A stretch of 64,000 nt of DNA from Oscillospiraceae bacterium (lineage in GTDB: Bacteria > Bacillota > Clostridia > Oscillospirales > CAG-382). The translations under genes and the position numbers were made by a program. Numbering within the stretch: the stretch's first letter is position 1; every line of letters starts with the position of its first letter. Location: positions 1 to 64,000 of the forward strand of contig SVTM01000002.1 in NCBI GenBank assembly GCA_015063785.1. Direction: 5' to 3'. The notes beneath the pieces were generated by a model that was not told the origin of the DNA, made no database searches, and saw nothing but the letters and a program-made list of their open reading frames with translations. Below, piece by piece: positions 1 through 9,218 of this stretch.

Positions 1-81
1 AACGAGTTGTTCTTTGTACTTCTCGTCTTTCGTTGTTCAATTTTCAAAGTCCGTGCCGCCGCTCTCGCGGTCAGCTTTATT
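1..81 (-). ncRNA. Probable rRNA operon leader, leaving the window on the left
   Basis: Read leftward, the transcript from the promoter at 82-110 holds a short GC-rich hairpin (about 57-72, stem CCGC/GCGG) and then a stretch reading ACTTTGAAAATTGAACAACG (about 33-52). That phrase resembles the TTTGAAAA(C/T)TGAA motif in leaders and spacers of rRNA operons of Bacillota. No coding frame fits. The rRNA itself would lie outside the window, so the assignment is an inference from motif and promoter strength. Confidence 0.45.
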
Positions 82-110
82 AGAATACCACAAACATCTG
101 AGTTTGTCAA
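82..110 (-). promoter_or_regulatory. Strong sigma-A promoter, leftward
   Basis: On the minus strand a perfect -35 box TTGACA (105-110) is followed by a 17-base spacer and a -10 box TATTCT (82-87). It reads out of the window toward the rRNA-like leader. Between it and the hydrolase ending at 221 (111-220) I see only AT-rich sequence with no clear terminator. Confidence 0.7.
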
Positions 111-220
111 GAGCTTTTTGATAAAAAATCGCTTTTTGTCATATTTAGACAAAAAATCCTCTTAAATATTGATTGATGTATGCAATATTTTCCTACCGAG
201 TATTATTTCCATATACAATG

Positions 221-1189
221 TCAATATTCATCAAGAATGCTGAAAATTTTATTCCAAACCTCATCATCCTGTTCAGTCATTTTCTGCCAATCAAACTTTG
301 ATACAAAAGCTTTTCTACACTCATCCGTCTTTAATTCATCTTTTTTTAACGCCAGTGTCAGCTGCGAGAAGAATTCTTTCATATATATCACCGCGTCTTG
401 CGTATAATTAGGATTATGCCCCTTTTTATCGACAAGAAGAAAGTCACTGTTTTTTCGACCGGAAAGCTTATTCTTGAGGAAATCAAAATGTAGCTTACAC
501 GAAACAGTATTGTCATCAGCCGAATGGATAACAAGAAGTTTTGCATTTGTGTCCATCAAACTATCTTCTGCAGAACAAAAATAATACTTTTCATTTGCTC
601 TTTTCTCTATCTTCACAAAATGCGGTCTCAAAAGCGAAAGAAATCCACCAAAAGTTTGCTTTAACATTCTTTGTGTCGAAACAAATCCCGACAATGCAAC
701 GACATGATTAACATCACGATGAAACTTACCTATGTTAAGACAAGAATAAGCACCCCAACTGTGACCAATAACCGAAATGGTACATTTTGTATATTTATTA
801 TCATTTTTTAATGTCGAAATGCATGCGTTAAGGTCGCTGAGCGACTGACAAAAACCGTTTGTAGTATCGCCTTCAGATTCCATACACCCTGTGTGATCAT
901 ATGCAAAAACCTTAAAACCATGTTTTGCAAGTTTTTCGATTTCTTTCATATACGATCTGTGGCCACCGCCCATACCATGATCGAAAACAACAATTCTGTC
1001 TGCTATATAGTTAGGATAATAATAAAACCGGCCAGACAATCGATTTCCCTGTTCAGAAACAAAATCATATTTTTCACACAAAAGCCCTGCAAAATCATCG
1101 GTAGAAAAGTAATACAAACATCCTGTATCATCGAAACGAGTGTAAACCTTGCTTCTGTATATTTTTTCTATTTTGTTTATAAAAAACAT
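221..1189 (-). CDS. Alpha/beta hydrolase (serine hydrolase, possible lipase/esterase)
   Basis: The 322-residue protein has the alpha/beta hydrolase layout: an HGMGGGHRSY oxyanion-loop segment, a nucleophile elbow GHSWGA, a later HSADD segment that could supply the acidic residue, and KKGHNPN with the catalytic His. No signal peptide is seen, so it is probably cytoplasmic; the substrate is unknown. The ATG at 1189 is chosen because GAGGT lies five bases upstream; the longer frame would use a TTG at 1201 with no ribosome site. It lies just downstream of the terminator of the preceding phosphatase gene, so it may depend on read-through; I found no promoter of its own. Confidence 0.8.
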   Translation of the reverse strand: MFFINKIEKIYRSKVYTRFDDTGCLYYFSTDDFAGLLCEKYDFVSEQGNRLSGRFYYYPNYIADRIVVFDHGMGGGHRSYMKEIEKLAKHGFKVFAYDHTGCMESEGDTTNGFCQSLSDLNACISTLKNDNKYTKCTISVIGHSWGAYSCLNIGKFHRDVNHVVALSGFVSTQRMLKQTFGGFLSLLRPHFVKIEKRANEKYYFCSAEDSLMDTNAKLLVIHSADDNTVSCKLHFDFLKNKLSGRKNSDFLLVDKKGHNPNYTQDAVIYMKEFFSQLTLALKKDELKTDECRKAFVSKFDWQKMTEQDDEVWNKIFSILDEY

Positions 1190-1200
1190 TTCGTACCTCA

Positions 1201-1233
1201 AAAAAGAAAGACCGAGGGTTAGCCTCGGTCTTA
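1201..1233 (-). terminator. Rho-independent terminator after the ThrH-like gene
   Basis: On the minus strand AAGACCGAGG and CCTCGGTCTT form a stem with a four- to five-base loop (1209-1232), followed by TCTTTTTT. It sits six bases beyond the stop of the gene ending at 1238. Confidence 0.88.
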
Positions 1234-1237
1234 ATAA

Positions 1238-1837
1238 TCAAAAACTCTTTTCTATTGCAACAAGAAGATCTTCAAAACTATCAAATGCTTCAAGATCGGG
1301 GTTGTTCGCTTTGATCTGATCAGTACTGCGGAAAAGAAATCCCGCCTTACTGGCACGTATCATACCGAGATCGTTATAGCTATCTCCTGCGGCGATGGTT
1401 TCGTAACCGACAGACTGCAATGCCCTGACGGTTGCATACTTTGACTTTTCAACGCGCATACGATAACCTGTTATATTACCGTTTTCTGCAACCTCCAAAG
1501 TATTGCAGAAAATTGTAGGCCAACCGAGCTTTTTCATAAGCGGTGTTGCAAACTGAGTGAAAGTATCGCTGAGTATTATCACCTGTGTCTTTTCGCGGAG
1601 TTTATCAAGAAATTCCTTTGCACCTTCCATAGGTTCTATTTTTGCAATCGTTTCCTGAATTTCTTTAAGACCGAGATTGTGCTCTTTGAGAATATTCAGT
1701 CTGTACTGCATAAGCTTGTCATAATCAGGTTCATCTCTGGTTGTCTTCTTAAGTTCAGGAATACCGCTTGCATTTGCAAACGCTATCCAGATTTCGGGCA
1801 CCAAAACGCCTTCAAGATCCAGGCAAACAATGTTCAT
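1238..1837 (-). CDS. thrH: HAD phosphatase of the ThrH type (phosphoserine phosphatase / homoserine phosphotransferase)
   Basis: This 199-residue protein has HAD motif I near the N-terminus (CLDLEGVLVPE, with two catalytic Asp-type positions D and E), motif II (ILSDTF), a conserved Lys and motif IV (AAGDSYNDLGM). The DLEGVLVPEIW start and total length match ThrH, which in Pseudomonas has phosphoserine phosphatase and phosphoserine:homoserine phosphotransferase activity. The role would be the last step of serine synthesis. The start at 1837 follows GGAGG at a normal distance; the longer frame to 1900 runs into the promoter. It has its own promoter (1889-1917) and terminator, so it is monocistronic. 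No other serine genes are near. Confidence 0.82.
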   Translation of the reverse strand: MNIVCLDLEGVLVPEIWIAFANASGIPELKKTTRDEPDYDKLMQYRLNILKEHNLGLKEIQETIAKIEPMEGAKEFLDKLREKTQVIILSDTFTQFATPLMKKLGWPTIFCNTLEVAENGNITGYRMRVEKSKYATVRALQSVGYETIAAGDSYNDLGMIRASKAGFLFRSTDQIKANNPDLEAFDSFEDLLVAIEKSF

Positions 1838-1888
1838 CAAAATTAAAACCTCCGTGGTAAAAGCAATGCTAAAAATGTCGGTGAATGT

Positions 1889-1917
1889 AGTATAACACAA
1901 AAAAATCGATTTTTCAA
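1889..1917 (-). promoter_or_regulatory. Sigma-A promoter of the ThrH-like gene
   Basis: Minus strand TTGAAA (1912-1917), 17-base spacer, TATACT (1889-1894). It lies just after the malic enzyme stop codon. Confidence 0.7.
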
Positions 1918-1929
1918 TAGAAAATTCAA

Positions 1930-3102
1930 TTAAATTCGAGCGACTCCGCTTCTTCTCGCAGCATCTGCAACTGCAGTAGCAACTGTTTTTCCAATTCTTT
2001 CATCAAAAGCCATGGGAAGAATGTACTCGGCATTGAGTTCGGAATCGTCAACAAGCCCGGCAATGGCGTAAGATGCAGCCATCTTCATTTCATCGTTGAT
2101 ATCGCTTGCACGAACATCGAGAGCGCCTCTGAAAATACCGGGGAAAGCAACAACATTATTGATCTGGTTAGGATAATCAGATCTTCCTGTACCAACAACG
2201 AGAGCGCCACCCTCTTTAGCAACTTCGGGAAGAATTTCAGGAACGGGATTTGCCATAGCAAAAACAATTGCGCCCTGAGCCATAGTTGCAACCATTTCCT
2301 TGGAAATAATGTTGGGAGCGGAAACACCAATAACAACATCTGCACCCTTCATGGCATCGGAGAGGTTGCCCTTGAGATGTTCTTTATTTGTAACAGCAGC
2401 AAGTTCCATATGTGCAGGGCTGAGAGTTTCGTCGCCCGCGCAGATTATGCCGAATCTATCGCACATGATAAGATTGGAAACTCCAAGTCTCATAAGGTGG
2501 TTTGCAATTGCTGTACCCGCAGAGCCTGCACCGTTGATAACACATTTAACTTCGGCAATATTCTTCTTTGCAACCTTAAGGGCGTTTAGGAGAGCCGCGC
2601 CGACAACAATAGCTGTGCCGTGCTGGTCATCGTGAAAAACAGGGATGTCACATATCTCCTTTAGTCTTCTCTCCACTTCAAAGCAACGGGGAGCTGCGAT
2701 ATCCTCAAGGTTGATGCCGCCAAAACTTCCCGAAAGAAGATATATGGTTCTGACAAGCTCGTCGACATCCTGTGTCTTTATGCAAAGGGGAAAAGCATCG
2801 ACGTCTGCAAATTCCTTAAAAAGAGCGCATTTGCCTTCCATAACGGGCATACCGGCCTCGGGACCGATATCACCAAGTCCGAGAACAGCAGAACCGTCGG
2901 TAATAACCGCTACAAGGTTGTTGCGTCTTGTAAGTTCATAAGACTTGTTGATATCCTTCTGGATCACAAGACAAGGTTCTGCAACACCGGGAGTATATGC
3001 AAGTGAAAGCTGTTCGCGATTTTTAACAGGAGTTCTTGAAACGACTTCAATTTTTCCGTTCCATTCATAATGCTTTTTAAGTGCTTCTGCTTTGATATCC
3101 AT
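1930..3102 (-). CDS. NAD(P)-dependent malic enzyme
   Basis: The 390-residue length and sequence fit the short bacterial malic enzymes, which oxidatively decarboxylate malate to pyruvate and CO2. Visible family segments are SLAYTPGVAEPC near residue 35, the VITDGSAVLGLGDIG substrate and metal region, FHDDQHGTAIV, the dinucleotide-binding NGAGSAGTAIANHL, and FAMANPVPEI near the C-terminus. An AAAGGA ribosome site precedes the ATG. It is 19 bases after the Ldh_2-type dehydrogenase gene and likely shares its promoter, so the pair may interconvert malate, oxaloacetate and pyruvate. Whether it prefers NAD or NADP is not visible. Confidence 0.93.
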   Translation of the reverse strand: MDIKAEALKKHYEWNGKIEVVSRTPVKNREQLSLAYTPGVAEPCLVIQKDINKSYELTRRNNLVAVITDGSAVLGLGDIGPEAGMPVMEGKCALFKEFADVDAFPLCIKTQDVDELVRTIYLLSGSFGGINLEDIAAPRCFEVERRLKEICDIPVFHDDQHGTAIVVGAALLNALKVAKKNIAEVKCVINGAGSAGTAIANHLMRLGVSNLIMCDRFGIICAGDETLSPAHMELAAVTNKEHLKGNLSDAMKGADVVIGVSAPNIISKEMVATMAQGAIVFAMANPVPEILPEVAKEGGALVVGTGRSDYPNQINNVVAFPGIFRGALDVRASDINDEMKMAASYAIAGLVDDSELNAEYILPMAFDERIGKTVATAVADAARRSGVARI

Positions 3103-3121
3103 TTTCTTTTCCTTTCAATAA

Positions 3122-4252
3122 TTACATATCGTAAGAGCTCTGGCGAAGAGTAAGCTCTTTTGCTTCGGCGCCGAGATAATCTTCAACGTCCATACCGAGA
3201 TAGTTGCAAAGATCAACCATTTCTGCAACAGTATTGATATTGACATCTACGCCGTTTTCCATTCTGTCTTTATATGCAAACACTTCTTTTTCGCCGTGGG
3301 TGTAAATTCTGTCTGCGCCTTCGGCCTTGGGAGATTCGCGAAGTTCACGAAGAAGTGTGGACAGATGCTCCTTGATGGCTTCGGGGTCGCCGAACATTGC
3401 GGGATTGATTGCAATAAAGCCGTGGCAGGTTCCGCCCTTGCCGCCGATGTGGGTGTGATTGGATGTGAGACCCATGGAAAGGATCGATGTGAAGATCTCG
3501 CAGAACATACCATAGCCGTAGCCCTTGTGGCTGCCGGTCTGTTCAAATTCGCCACCGAGAGGCATGATTCCGCCGCCTGCTTTTGCAACGATATTCTTAA
3601 GAACATCGCCTGCATCAGATGTTCCCTTGCCGTTGGCATCAAGCGCCCAACCTTCGGGCAGAGGCTTCTGGAGCTTATTGTATATTTCAAGTTTTCCTCT
3701 TGTGACGACAGTTGTGGAAGAATCAAAGAAGAAATCGTAGGGTTCTGCAGGCATAGCAACAGCGATAGGATTGCTTCCAAGCATTGCCTTTCTGCCAAAG
3801 GTGGGAACCATGATCGCCTCAGAGTTTGTCATAGACATGCCGATAAGACCTTCGCGGCAGGCCATCTTTGCATAGTAACCTGCAATACCATAGTGGTTGG
3901 AATTGCGCACGGTTACAACTGCCATGCCGGTTGTCTTTGCTTTCTCGATTGCGATGTTCATTGCCTTTACGCCGAGAAGCTGACCCATACCGTCGTGGCC
4001 TTCAATAACAGCCGAAACAGGAGTTTCAAACACAATCTCAGGCTTTGCATCCACCTTAATAAGACCCTTTTCTATGCCCTTGTGGTAGCGCACAAGACGC
4101 TGCATTCCGTGAGATTCTATACCATACATATCTGAAGTAAGAAGAACATCGACAATTATATCACTTTCTTCGTTCGTAAATCCAAATTTGACAAAAGCGT
4201 CAGTACAGAATCTTTTTAGCTGTTCATAAGAATAATTAATGCTGTTTTTCAT
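3122..4252 (-). CDS. Malate/L-lactate dehydrogenase family (Ldh_2) oxidoreductase
   Basis: The protein belongs to the Ldh_2 family of NAD(P)-dependent 2-hydroxyacid dehydrogenases, which use malate, lactate, ureidoglycolate or sulfolactate. Family features include YGIESHGMQRLVRY near residue 50, the VRNSNHYGIAGYYA segment with the catalytic His, GSNPIAVAMP, and the glycine-rich SHKGYGYGMFCEI. The start is taken at the ATG at 4252 (376 residues), with AGGAGGGAG upstream; the alternative GTG at 4261 almost touches that ribosome site. It is first in an operon with malic enzyme, which makes malate the most likely substrate, but that is inferred from context only. Confidence 0.88.
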   Translation of the reverse strand: MKNSINYSYEQLKRFCTDAFVKFGFTNEESDIIVDVLLTSDMYGIESHGMQRLVRYHKGIEKGLIKVDAKPEIVFETPVSAVIEGHDGMGQLLGVKAMNIAIEKAKTTGMAVVTVRNSNHYGIAGYYAKMACREGLIGMSMTNSEAIMVPTFGRKAMLGSNPIAVAMPAEPYDFFFDSSTTVVTRGKLEIYNKLQKPLPEGWALDANGKGTSDAGDVLKNIVAKAGGGIMPLGGEFEQTGSHKGYGYGMFCEIFTSILSMGLTSNHTHIGGKGGTCHGFIAINPAMFGDPEAIKEHLSTLLRELRESPKAEGADRIYTHGEKEVFAYKDRMENGVDVNINTVAEMVDLCNYLGMDVEDYLGAEAKELTLRQSSYDM

Positions 4253-4283
4253 AGGAAACACTCCCTCCTCTACAATTACATAT

Positions 4284-4312
4284 ATTCTACCACATCAAAA
4301 CCTATTTTTCAA
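4284..4312 (-). promoter_or_regulatory. Sigma-A promoter of the Ldh_2-malic enzyme operon
   Basis: Minus strand TTGAAA (4307-4312), 17-base spacer ending in TGG, TAGAAT (4284-4289), giving an extended -10. Confidence 0.7.
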
Positions 4313-4355
4313 TAGATTTAGCTAATAAAGAAGAAAATAAGCTAGTTTTTATGAG

Positions 4356-4384
4356 TTGACTTTTAATGTCAATAATGTTATACT
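4356..4384 (+). promoter_or_regulatory. Sigma-A promoter of the Dabb gene
   Basis: TTGACT (4356-4361), 17-base spacer, TATACT (4379-4384), 21 bases before the start codon. It diverges from the promoter at 4284-4312. Confidence 0.75.
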
Positions 4385-4405
4385 GAATAAAATAGAGGTG
4401 AAATT

Positions 4406-4708
4406 ATGATAAAACACATTATACTCTGGACTCTCAAAGATGAATTCAGCGATGCCGAAAAAGCAAAGATCAAAGCAAGTATAAAAACGGGGCTCGAAGG
4501 ACTTAAAGACAAAATACCCGAAATTGCCGAAATAAAAGTATATACAGAACACCTTGCAAGCTCGACGGCAGACCTTATGCTCGATTCAACCTTTTCAAGT
4601 GAGGACGATCTTAAGGCATATGCCAAACATCCCGACCACCAGGAAGTTGCAAACACAAGAGTTCGACCTTTTGTGGCAAACAGAAGCTGTCTTGATTTTG
4701 AAATATGA
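4406..4708 (+). CDS. Dabb-family (stress-responsive alpha/beta barrel) protein
   Basis: A 100-residue single-domain protein starting IKHIILWTLKDE and ending with a FVANRSCLDFEI strand, as in the dimeric ferredoxin-like Dabb fold. Members include stress-induced proteins and small cyclases, and most have no known reaction. A GAGGTG ribosome site precedes the ATG. It has its own promoter and terminator. No function can be assigned from context. Confidence 0.88.
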   Translation: MIKHIILWTLKDEFSDAEKAKIKASIKTGLEGLKDKIPEIAEIKVYTEHLASSTADLMLDSTFSSEDDLKAYAKHPDHQEVANTRVRPFVANRSCLDFEI

Positions 4709-4710
4709 AA

Positions 4711-4750
4711 AAATTCCCCGAAAGTTTGATACTTTCGGGGAATATCTTTT
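4711..4750. terminator. Bidirectional terminator between converging genes
   Basis: ATTCCCCGAAAG and CTTTCGGGGAAT form a perfect stem around a seven-base loop, with an A-rich 5' side and TATCTTTTT 3' side. It can end both the Dabb gene and the leftward SLH gene. Confidence 0.92.
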
Positions 4751-7700
4751 TACTTGTTATACTGTTTGGGGTCTTCCTTTTCGGGATCAATTACAATAAC
4801 AACAGCGTTGTTGTCGCCAAGATGCTTCTTAATATTGAAATCAGCATCATAATCGCATTTTGTCGAGATAGTGCCTTTAAGATCTCCAAGCCGTCCACCG
4901 AGAGTCTGAATGTATATGTTTTTGTCCAAAAATTCGGTGGATGCACTACAAAGTCTTATAAGGTTGCCTGCGCTGCGATCGAAAACATTGTACTCGGTGT
5001 GCTGATTTTTGTTGACACCAAGAGCGTGGCCCGAATAAAGCTGAGCACCAGTCTGACGGTTTCTCACTATTGAGCCCCAACCATATCCGCCGTAACGGCA
5101 GATATTATACGCAGTGTACACTCCGTCTGTAACTCTCTTTGACTCTTCACTGGGAGTGGGCGCGTTGTAAAACTCGATACCCCAGTGAACGTATTCGATA
5201 AGATTGCCGACATATCTGACATCACGCTGAACGTAGGTGCCTGTACCATTTGAAACCTGATGAGTAGGACCTGTATCGTAGATCTGATACATCCAGTTGT
5301 TTTCAACGTAGTATCCGTTGCACACTCCCGTTTCTACAGCGTTGCCGTAATTTACAGGAACACCGGTTGTTCCGAATCTGAGATCAAGGATCGATCCTCC
5401 AAGCCAAGAGAACAAGCAGTTTCTAACCGTGAACTTGTTTGCATTGTTAACACCGATCGCGTGAGCGCCTGTGAACTTGAAAGCAAGGTTTTCGATAATA
5501 ACGTTCAATGGAGAACCATCGATGATATCAAATCTTTCGCCGATCTCGATAGAAGAGAATCTCTTTCCGGGGTTGCCTTCGGTGGAATAAACGTAGAGAG
5601 GACAAGCCGTGTGAATGTTGTTATCGACAAATTCTGAATAGAATTGAAGGTCTGTATCCATATCGGCAACGCCCGTAAACCCAAGAAGATCCTTGTTCAT
5701 AATAAGGCCGTAGGTTTCGTCATACGATGCATCGCTGTAATCGAAAAGATCGTGATCAAAGCCGATGACTCCAACGTTGGTGAGAAGTTCTGTACACTTA
5801 TAAACATTGGGGTATTCAGTTTCTACCCAGAGGCTTTCGTCAGCATAATTTCGTCTGGACTGCATAAGGAGAGGCTTGGGACCTTCGCCGTATGCGCCGT
5901 AATAAGTGTTGGGCGAAAGAACGATCTGTCCGCGGTAAATACCGCCTCTTTCAAAGAGAATTGCTGCATTGCGGAGGAATTTGAACTTTGAAAGACCTGC
6001 AATAGTTTTTATTGCGGTCTCCTTGGTAAGACCGTCGTTGTCGTCATTTCCGTTCTTTTCGGATACGTAAATAACTTTTCTGTCGGAAATGTCGAGAGTA
6101 TCAGGAGCATTAAGAATATCCTTTTTGATCTGATCGGAAACAACTTCAATACCTTCGCGAATAGCTTCGGAAGAAAGAGTTGCACTCTGCTCGTAAAGGC
6201 CAATCATATAATCCTTTGCGCTTGTGCCAGAAAGAACATATTTTCCGCCGTCAGATTTTGCAGTCCATGAAACATTTTCATCGTTGCAAGCAGCAAGGAT
6301 CTGCGACGAAGCCCAATGTCCCGAAATATCGGAAAAGCTGTTTGTGCCGGCAACACCGTTGGGGATGCGACCGATAAAACGGTTTACCATTGTCACAACT
6401 TCTGCCCTTGTGATGCTGTTTTCAGGCTTGAAAGTACCGTCATCGTAACCTGTAACAATACCTGTTGAAACAGCTGCATTTATAGCAGTAAGATATTTGT
6501 GATTGGACGAAACATCTGTGAAACTCTTGAGTTTCACAGATGGAGAATCCTGTGTGGCAGTCGAAATTTCATAAATAAGCTGCGTGAATTCTCCTCTTGT
6601 GATGTTTTCTGTAGGTGCAATCTTGAGTCCGTAATCTCTAGATATATTATCAAGGAAACCGAGATTCTGGAAGAACCCGATATATGATTCATACCATGCG
6701 CCTGCTTCAACATCATCATAGTTTGCACCGATCTTGCCCTTAATCACGCTGTCGTCAACAATCAAACGAGACAAAAGTGTAATTGCTTCGGCACGGGTGA
6801 TGTTGTTCTGAGGACGGAAGGTTCCGTCTTCGTATCCATTCACGTAATTTGCATTTTTGTTAAGATTAAGCGAGACTGAGCTTGTTATCTTTATTTCAGA
6901 AACGCCTGCAGGAAGAGCAAAAACACCGTTATCCGAGTTTGTATTCTGTCCGTTGAGAACAATTGAAGTTAGGGGGACACCAAAATCATCTGTGAAAGAA
7001 AAACCTTTAACTTCAGTTTTATCGAAAACAGGGATGCAGTTGCCGCCGTCGATCTTAATGATATAATCAGCAAAAGAAGACACATTGTCAACAGACACAT
7101 CTGCCCCTGTTACAATGACCTTTTTTCCTGTTATCTTGCCCGTTCCGGCAACAGCATTATTATACGATGCACTGTTTATGGATACAACAAGATTTCCGTT
7201 AACTGTAGCAGACTCACCTGCGCCGATAACGAACTCACCGATATTGCCACCGTCAACGATTGTCATAACGTTGCCATTTACAACTCCGCTTTCTGGGCCT
7301 GCCATAAGTTTATCGACATTGCCATCAGAAATTTGAAGCGTAACGTCTCCGTTCACTGTTCCTGTTGCAAAGTTTCCGGCAATAGCATTTTCAACGTCAC
7401 ATCCATCGATAACAACTTTCGAAGATCCATTAACAACGTGTCCGTTTACTGCTCCTGCAACGATCTTAGCATATTTTCCGTTTGTTACTCCGAGTACAGA
7501 CGTGATATCAGCTTTTCCGACTGCGATGGAGGGCTTGTCGATATATTCGATGATATTGTCGCCGTCGGCAACATACTTTTCAACGCAATATGTATCAAAA
7601 CCTGCAAGAGTTGTAAGCGAGTAACCATTGGTAAGAATCACCGCTTCTGCATCTGTTCTTATAACAAGGTTTCCAAGCACAATATCGCCGCCGAGATTGA

Positions 7701-8049
7701 TCTCGGGGTTTCCCGCAAAGTTTACACAATTTCCTCGGGGATTTGCACCAATACCAACAATCGTGATAGGTGCTCGTCCGACGATGTCATTAAAGACGCC
7801 GACAGTAACGTTACCCGAAAGGACTATTCTTCCACCTTCTGTGCCAAGCGCGAGCAAGGCATCCGCAAAAGTCTTGTAGGAAGCGTAGGATTTTCCATTG
7901 TAGTTAACCTTACCGAAAGTACCGAGAAAGGCGGTTCTTTCACCGTCAATGCTCAAAACTTCGGGATCTGCGGCAGAGGCAGAAAAAGGGATTGCACAAA
8001 TAATCAGAAATGCGCACATAAGTAGCGCAAGCAGCCTTTTTGTTTTCAT
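4750..8049 (-). CDS. S-layer homology surface protein with a C-terminal right-handed beta-helix domain
   Basis: The 1099-residue protein starts with a signal peptide (KRLLALLMCAFLIICAI, cleavage near SASA-AD). Residues 30-395 are short beta repeats of the NGDVxxxIxGGNI type. Three or four SLH repeats follow at about 395-610, with GYEDGTFRPQNNITRAEA and GYDDGTFKPENSITRAEV as clear copies; SLH domains bind pyruvylated cell-wall polysaccharide. From about 655 a parallel beta-helix domain begins (IYVSEKNGNDDNDG), with inserted NNWMYQIYDTGPTHQ and GGYGWGSIVRN strands. This last part is paralogous to the lipoprotein at 43833-46190. It is the last gene of a leftward run starting near 13632. It is probably a wall-anchored glycan-binding or glycan-cleaving protein; catalytic residues were not identified. 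Confidence 0.88.
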   Translation of the reverse strand: MKTKRLLALLMCAFLIICAIPFSASAADPEVLSIDGERTAFLGTFGKVNYNGKSYASYKTFADALLALGTEGGRIVLSGNVTVGVFNDIVGRAPITIVGIGANPRGNCVNFAGNPEINLGGDIVLGNLVIRTDAEAVILTNGYSLTTLAGFDTYCVEKYVADGDNIIEYIDKPSIAVGKADITSVLGVTNGKYAKIVAGAVNGHVVNGSSKVVIDGCDVENAIAGNFATGTVNGDVTLQISDGNVDKLMAGPESGVVNGNVMTIVDGGNIGEFVIGAGESATVNGNLVVSINSASYNNAVAGTGKITGKKVIVTGADVSVDNVSSFADYIIKIDGGNCIPVFDKTEVKGFSFTDDFGVPLTSIVLNGQNTNSDNGVFALPAGVSEIKITSSVSLNLNKNANYVNGYEDGTFRPQNNITRAEAITLLSRLIVDDSVIKGKIGANYDDVEAGAWYESYIGFFQNLGFLDNISRDYGLKIAPTENITRGEFTQLIYEISTATQDSPSVKLKSFTDVSSNHKYLTAINAAVSTGIVTGYDDGTFKPENSITRAEVVTMVNRFIGRIPNGVAGTNSFSDISGHWASSQILAACNDENVSWTAKSDGGKYVLSGTSAKDYMIGLYEQSATLSSEAIREGIEVVSDQIKKDILNAPDTLDISDRKVIYVSEKNGNDDNDGLTKETAIKTIAGLSKFKFLRNAAILFERGGIYRGQIVLSPNTYYGAYGEGPKPLLMQSRRNYADESLWVETEYPNVYKCTELLTNVGVIGFDHDLFDYSDASYDETYGLIMNKDLLGFTGVADMDTDLQFYSEFVDNNIHTACPLYVYSTEGNPGKRFSSIEIGERFDIIDGSPLNVIIENLAFKFTGAHAIGVNNANKFTVRNCLFSWLGGSILDLRFGTTGVPVNYGNAVETGVCNGYYVENNWMYQIYDTGPTHQVSNGTGTYVQRDVRYVGNLIEYVHWGIEFYNAPTPSEESKRVTDGVYTAYNICRYGGYGWGSIVRNRQTGAQLYSGHALGVNKNQHTEYNVFDRSAGNLIRLCSASTEFLDKNIYIQTLGGRLGDLKGTISTKCDYDADFNIKKHLGDNNAVVIVIDPEKEDPKQYNK

Positions 8050-8078
8050 GCAAAGATGCTCCTTTCAAAATTTATAAA

Positions 8079-9194
8079 TTATTCTCCAAACACTTCTTTT
8101 ATAGCATCAAGATATCCGTAACCGTAAAGGTCGTCGGGTTCCAGATAACTTGTTTCTGTCCATTCGTTCCAGCTGTTAACAGTGATCAAGGGAACTGTGT
8201 TGTGCTCATCCGAAAACTTCTTTACGTCATATAGTAGCTTTTTGAAATTTTCCGGAGTATTGTTTTTGCAGATCTGAGGAAGTAGCTTGTTGTATCTCGG
8301 ATTGTTGTCCCAACCGATTGAAACATGAGGGTAATAAGGAACACCATAAAATTCTTCCATTTTTACCCATTCCCTTTTCACATCCTCTGCAACTTCAAGG
8401 AAATCTCGATCTTGCACCGAAGTGAAATGAATCATTTGATAATGGGTTGTAGAATCAAATCCGATTTGGGAAACAAATTCTCTTGACGAAAGCTTCTTTT
8501 CTCCCCCGTCGACGCCAGAAACATTGAGAGAATGATGTCCACGGCATGTAAGCTGGAAATGTACTCCATTAAATCCATGCTGTTTCGCATACTCGCGCCA
8601 CCAATCAAGAGCATCACGCGCTTGCTCGATTCCACCAAGACCATTGACGAAATTCTCGCATTCGTAGATCATGAAAACAGGTTTGTTATCTATTCGATAA
8701 TAGTTATCCTTGCAAAAATACATATCAGTGATACGCTTGGCTATGTACTCAAACTGCTCACGTCCTACAGCGCCCTGCCAAATAACAGATTCACCATCGG
8801 TACCTGCCACACGCTTGTCCCACAAAGTGTTGGCGTCGTGATTTGCCCACATAAGAAAAAACTTCATCTTGTGATTGTTCTTGGCTTTAAGAAAACCATT
8901 ATTCAGGCATTGCTCAAGAAACGGCCTGTTGTCATACCAATACCAATCATAGATAAATACATTTACTCCGTGGTCAACTGCGGCTTCAATCTCCATTTCC
9001 ATGACGTAAGGATCTGCCTCGTTGACATAACCCCAAAGCGGTTTTCTCGGCCAACTGTGATCAGGTGTTTTCTTTACAGCATTTTTGACAGTCTGCCATT
9101 CTCCGTAGCCCTCGGGCCAAAATATGCGGGATCTTGACTCATCACCCGTGTATGAAGGCCAAACAAACGCCGCTACATCGTATTTCTTGCTCAT
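8079..9194 (-). CDS. WbsX / GH99-like TIM-barrel protein
   Basis: A 371-residue cytosolic-looking protein of the WbsX family, which is GH99-like. Typical segments are VAAFVWPSYTGDE at the N-terminus, GVNVFIYDWYWYDNRPFLE, FFLMWANHD, PVFMIYECE and a C-terminal ITVNSWNEWTETSYLEPD. Family members sit in surface polysaccharide loci and polysaccharide-degradation loci; the reaction of most is unproven. The ATG at 9194 follows AAAGGA at eight bases; a TTG at 9200 is less likely. It lies 29 bases upstream of the SLH gene and 24 bases downstream of the SDR, so it is probably co-transcribed with both. No signal peptide is seen, which argues for action on intracellular or cytosol-derived glycans. Confidence 0.82.
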   Translation of the reverse strand: MSKKYDVAAFVWPSYTGDESRSRIFWPEGYGEWQTVKNAVKKTPDHSWPRKPLWGYVNEADPYVMEMEIEAAVDHGVNVFIYDWYWYDNRPFLEQCLNNGFLKAKNNHKMKFFLMWANHDANTLWDKRVAGTDGESVIWQGAVGREQFEYIAKRITDMYFCKDNYYRIDNKPVFMIYECENFVNGLGGIEQARDALDWWREYAKQHGFNGVHFQLTCRGHHSLNVSGVDGGEKKLSSREFVSQIGFDSTTHYQMIHFTSVQDRDFLEVAEDVKREWVKMEEFYGVPYYPHVSIGWDNNPRYNKLLPQICKNNTPENFKKLLYDVKKFSDEHNTVPLITVNSWNEWTETSYLEPDDLYGYGYLDAIKEVFGE

Positions 9195-9218
9195 AATCAA
9201 TTCCTTTCTTGGTTATAG

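Noticed and set aside
3296..4135. Plus-strand frame opposite the Ldh_2 dehydrogenase
   Set aside because: Shadow frame with no family match or start signal.
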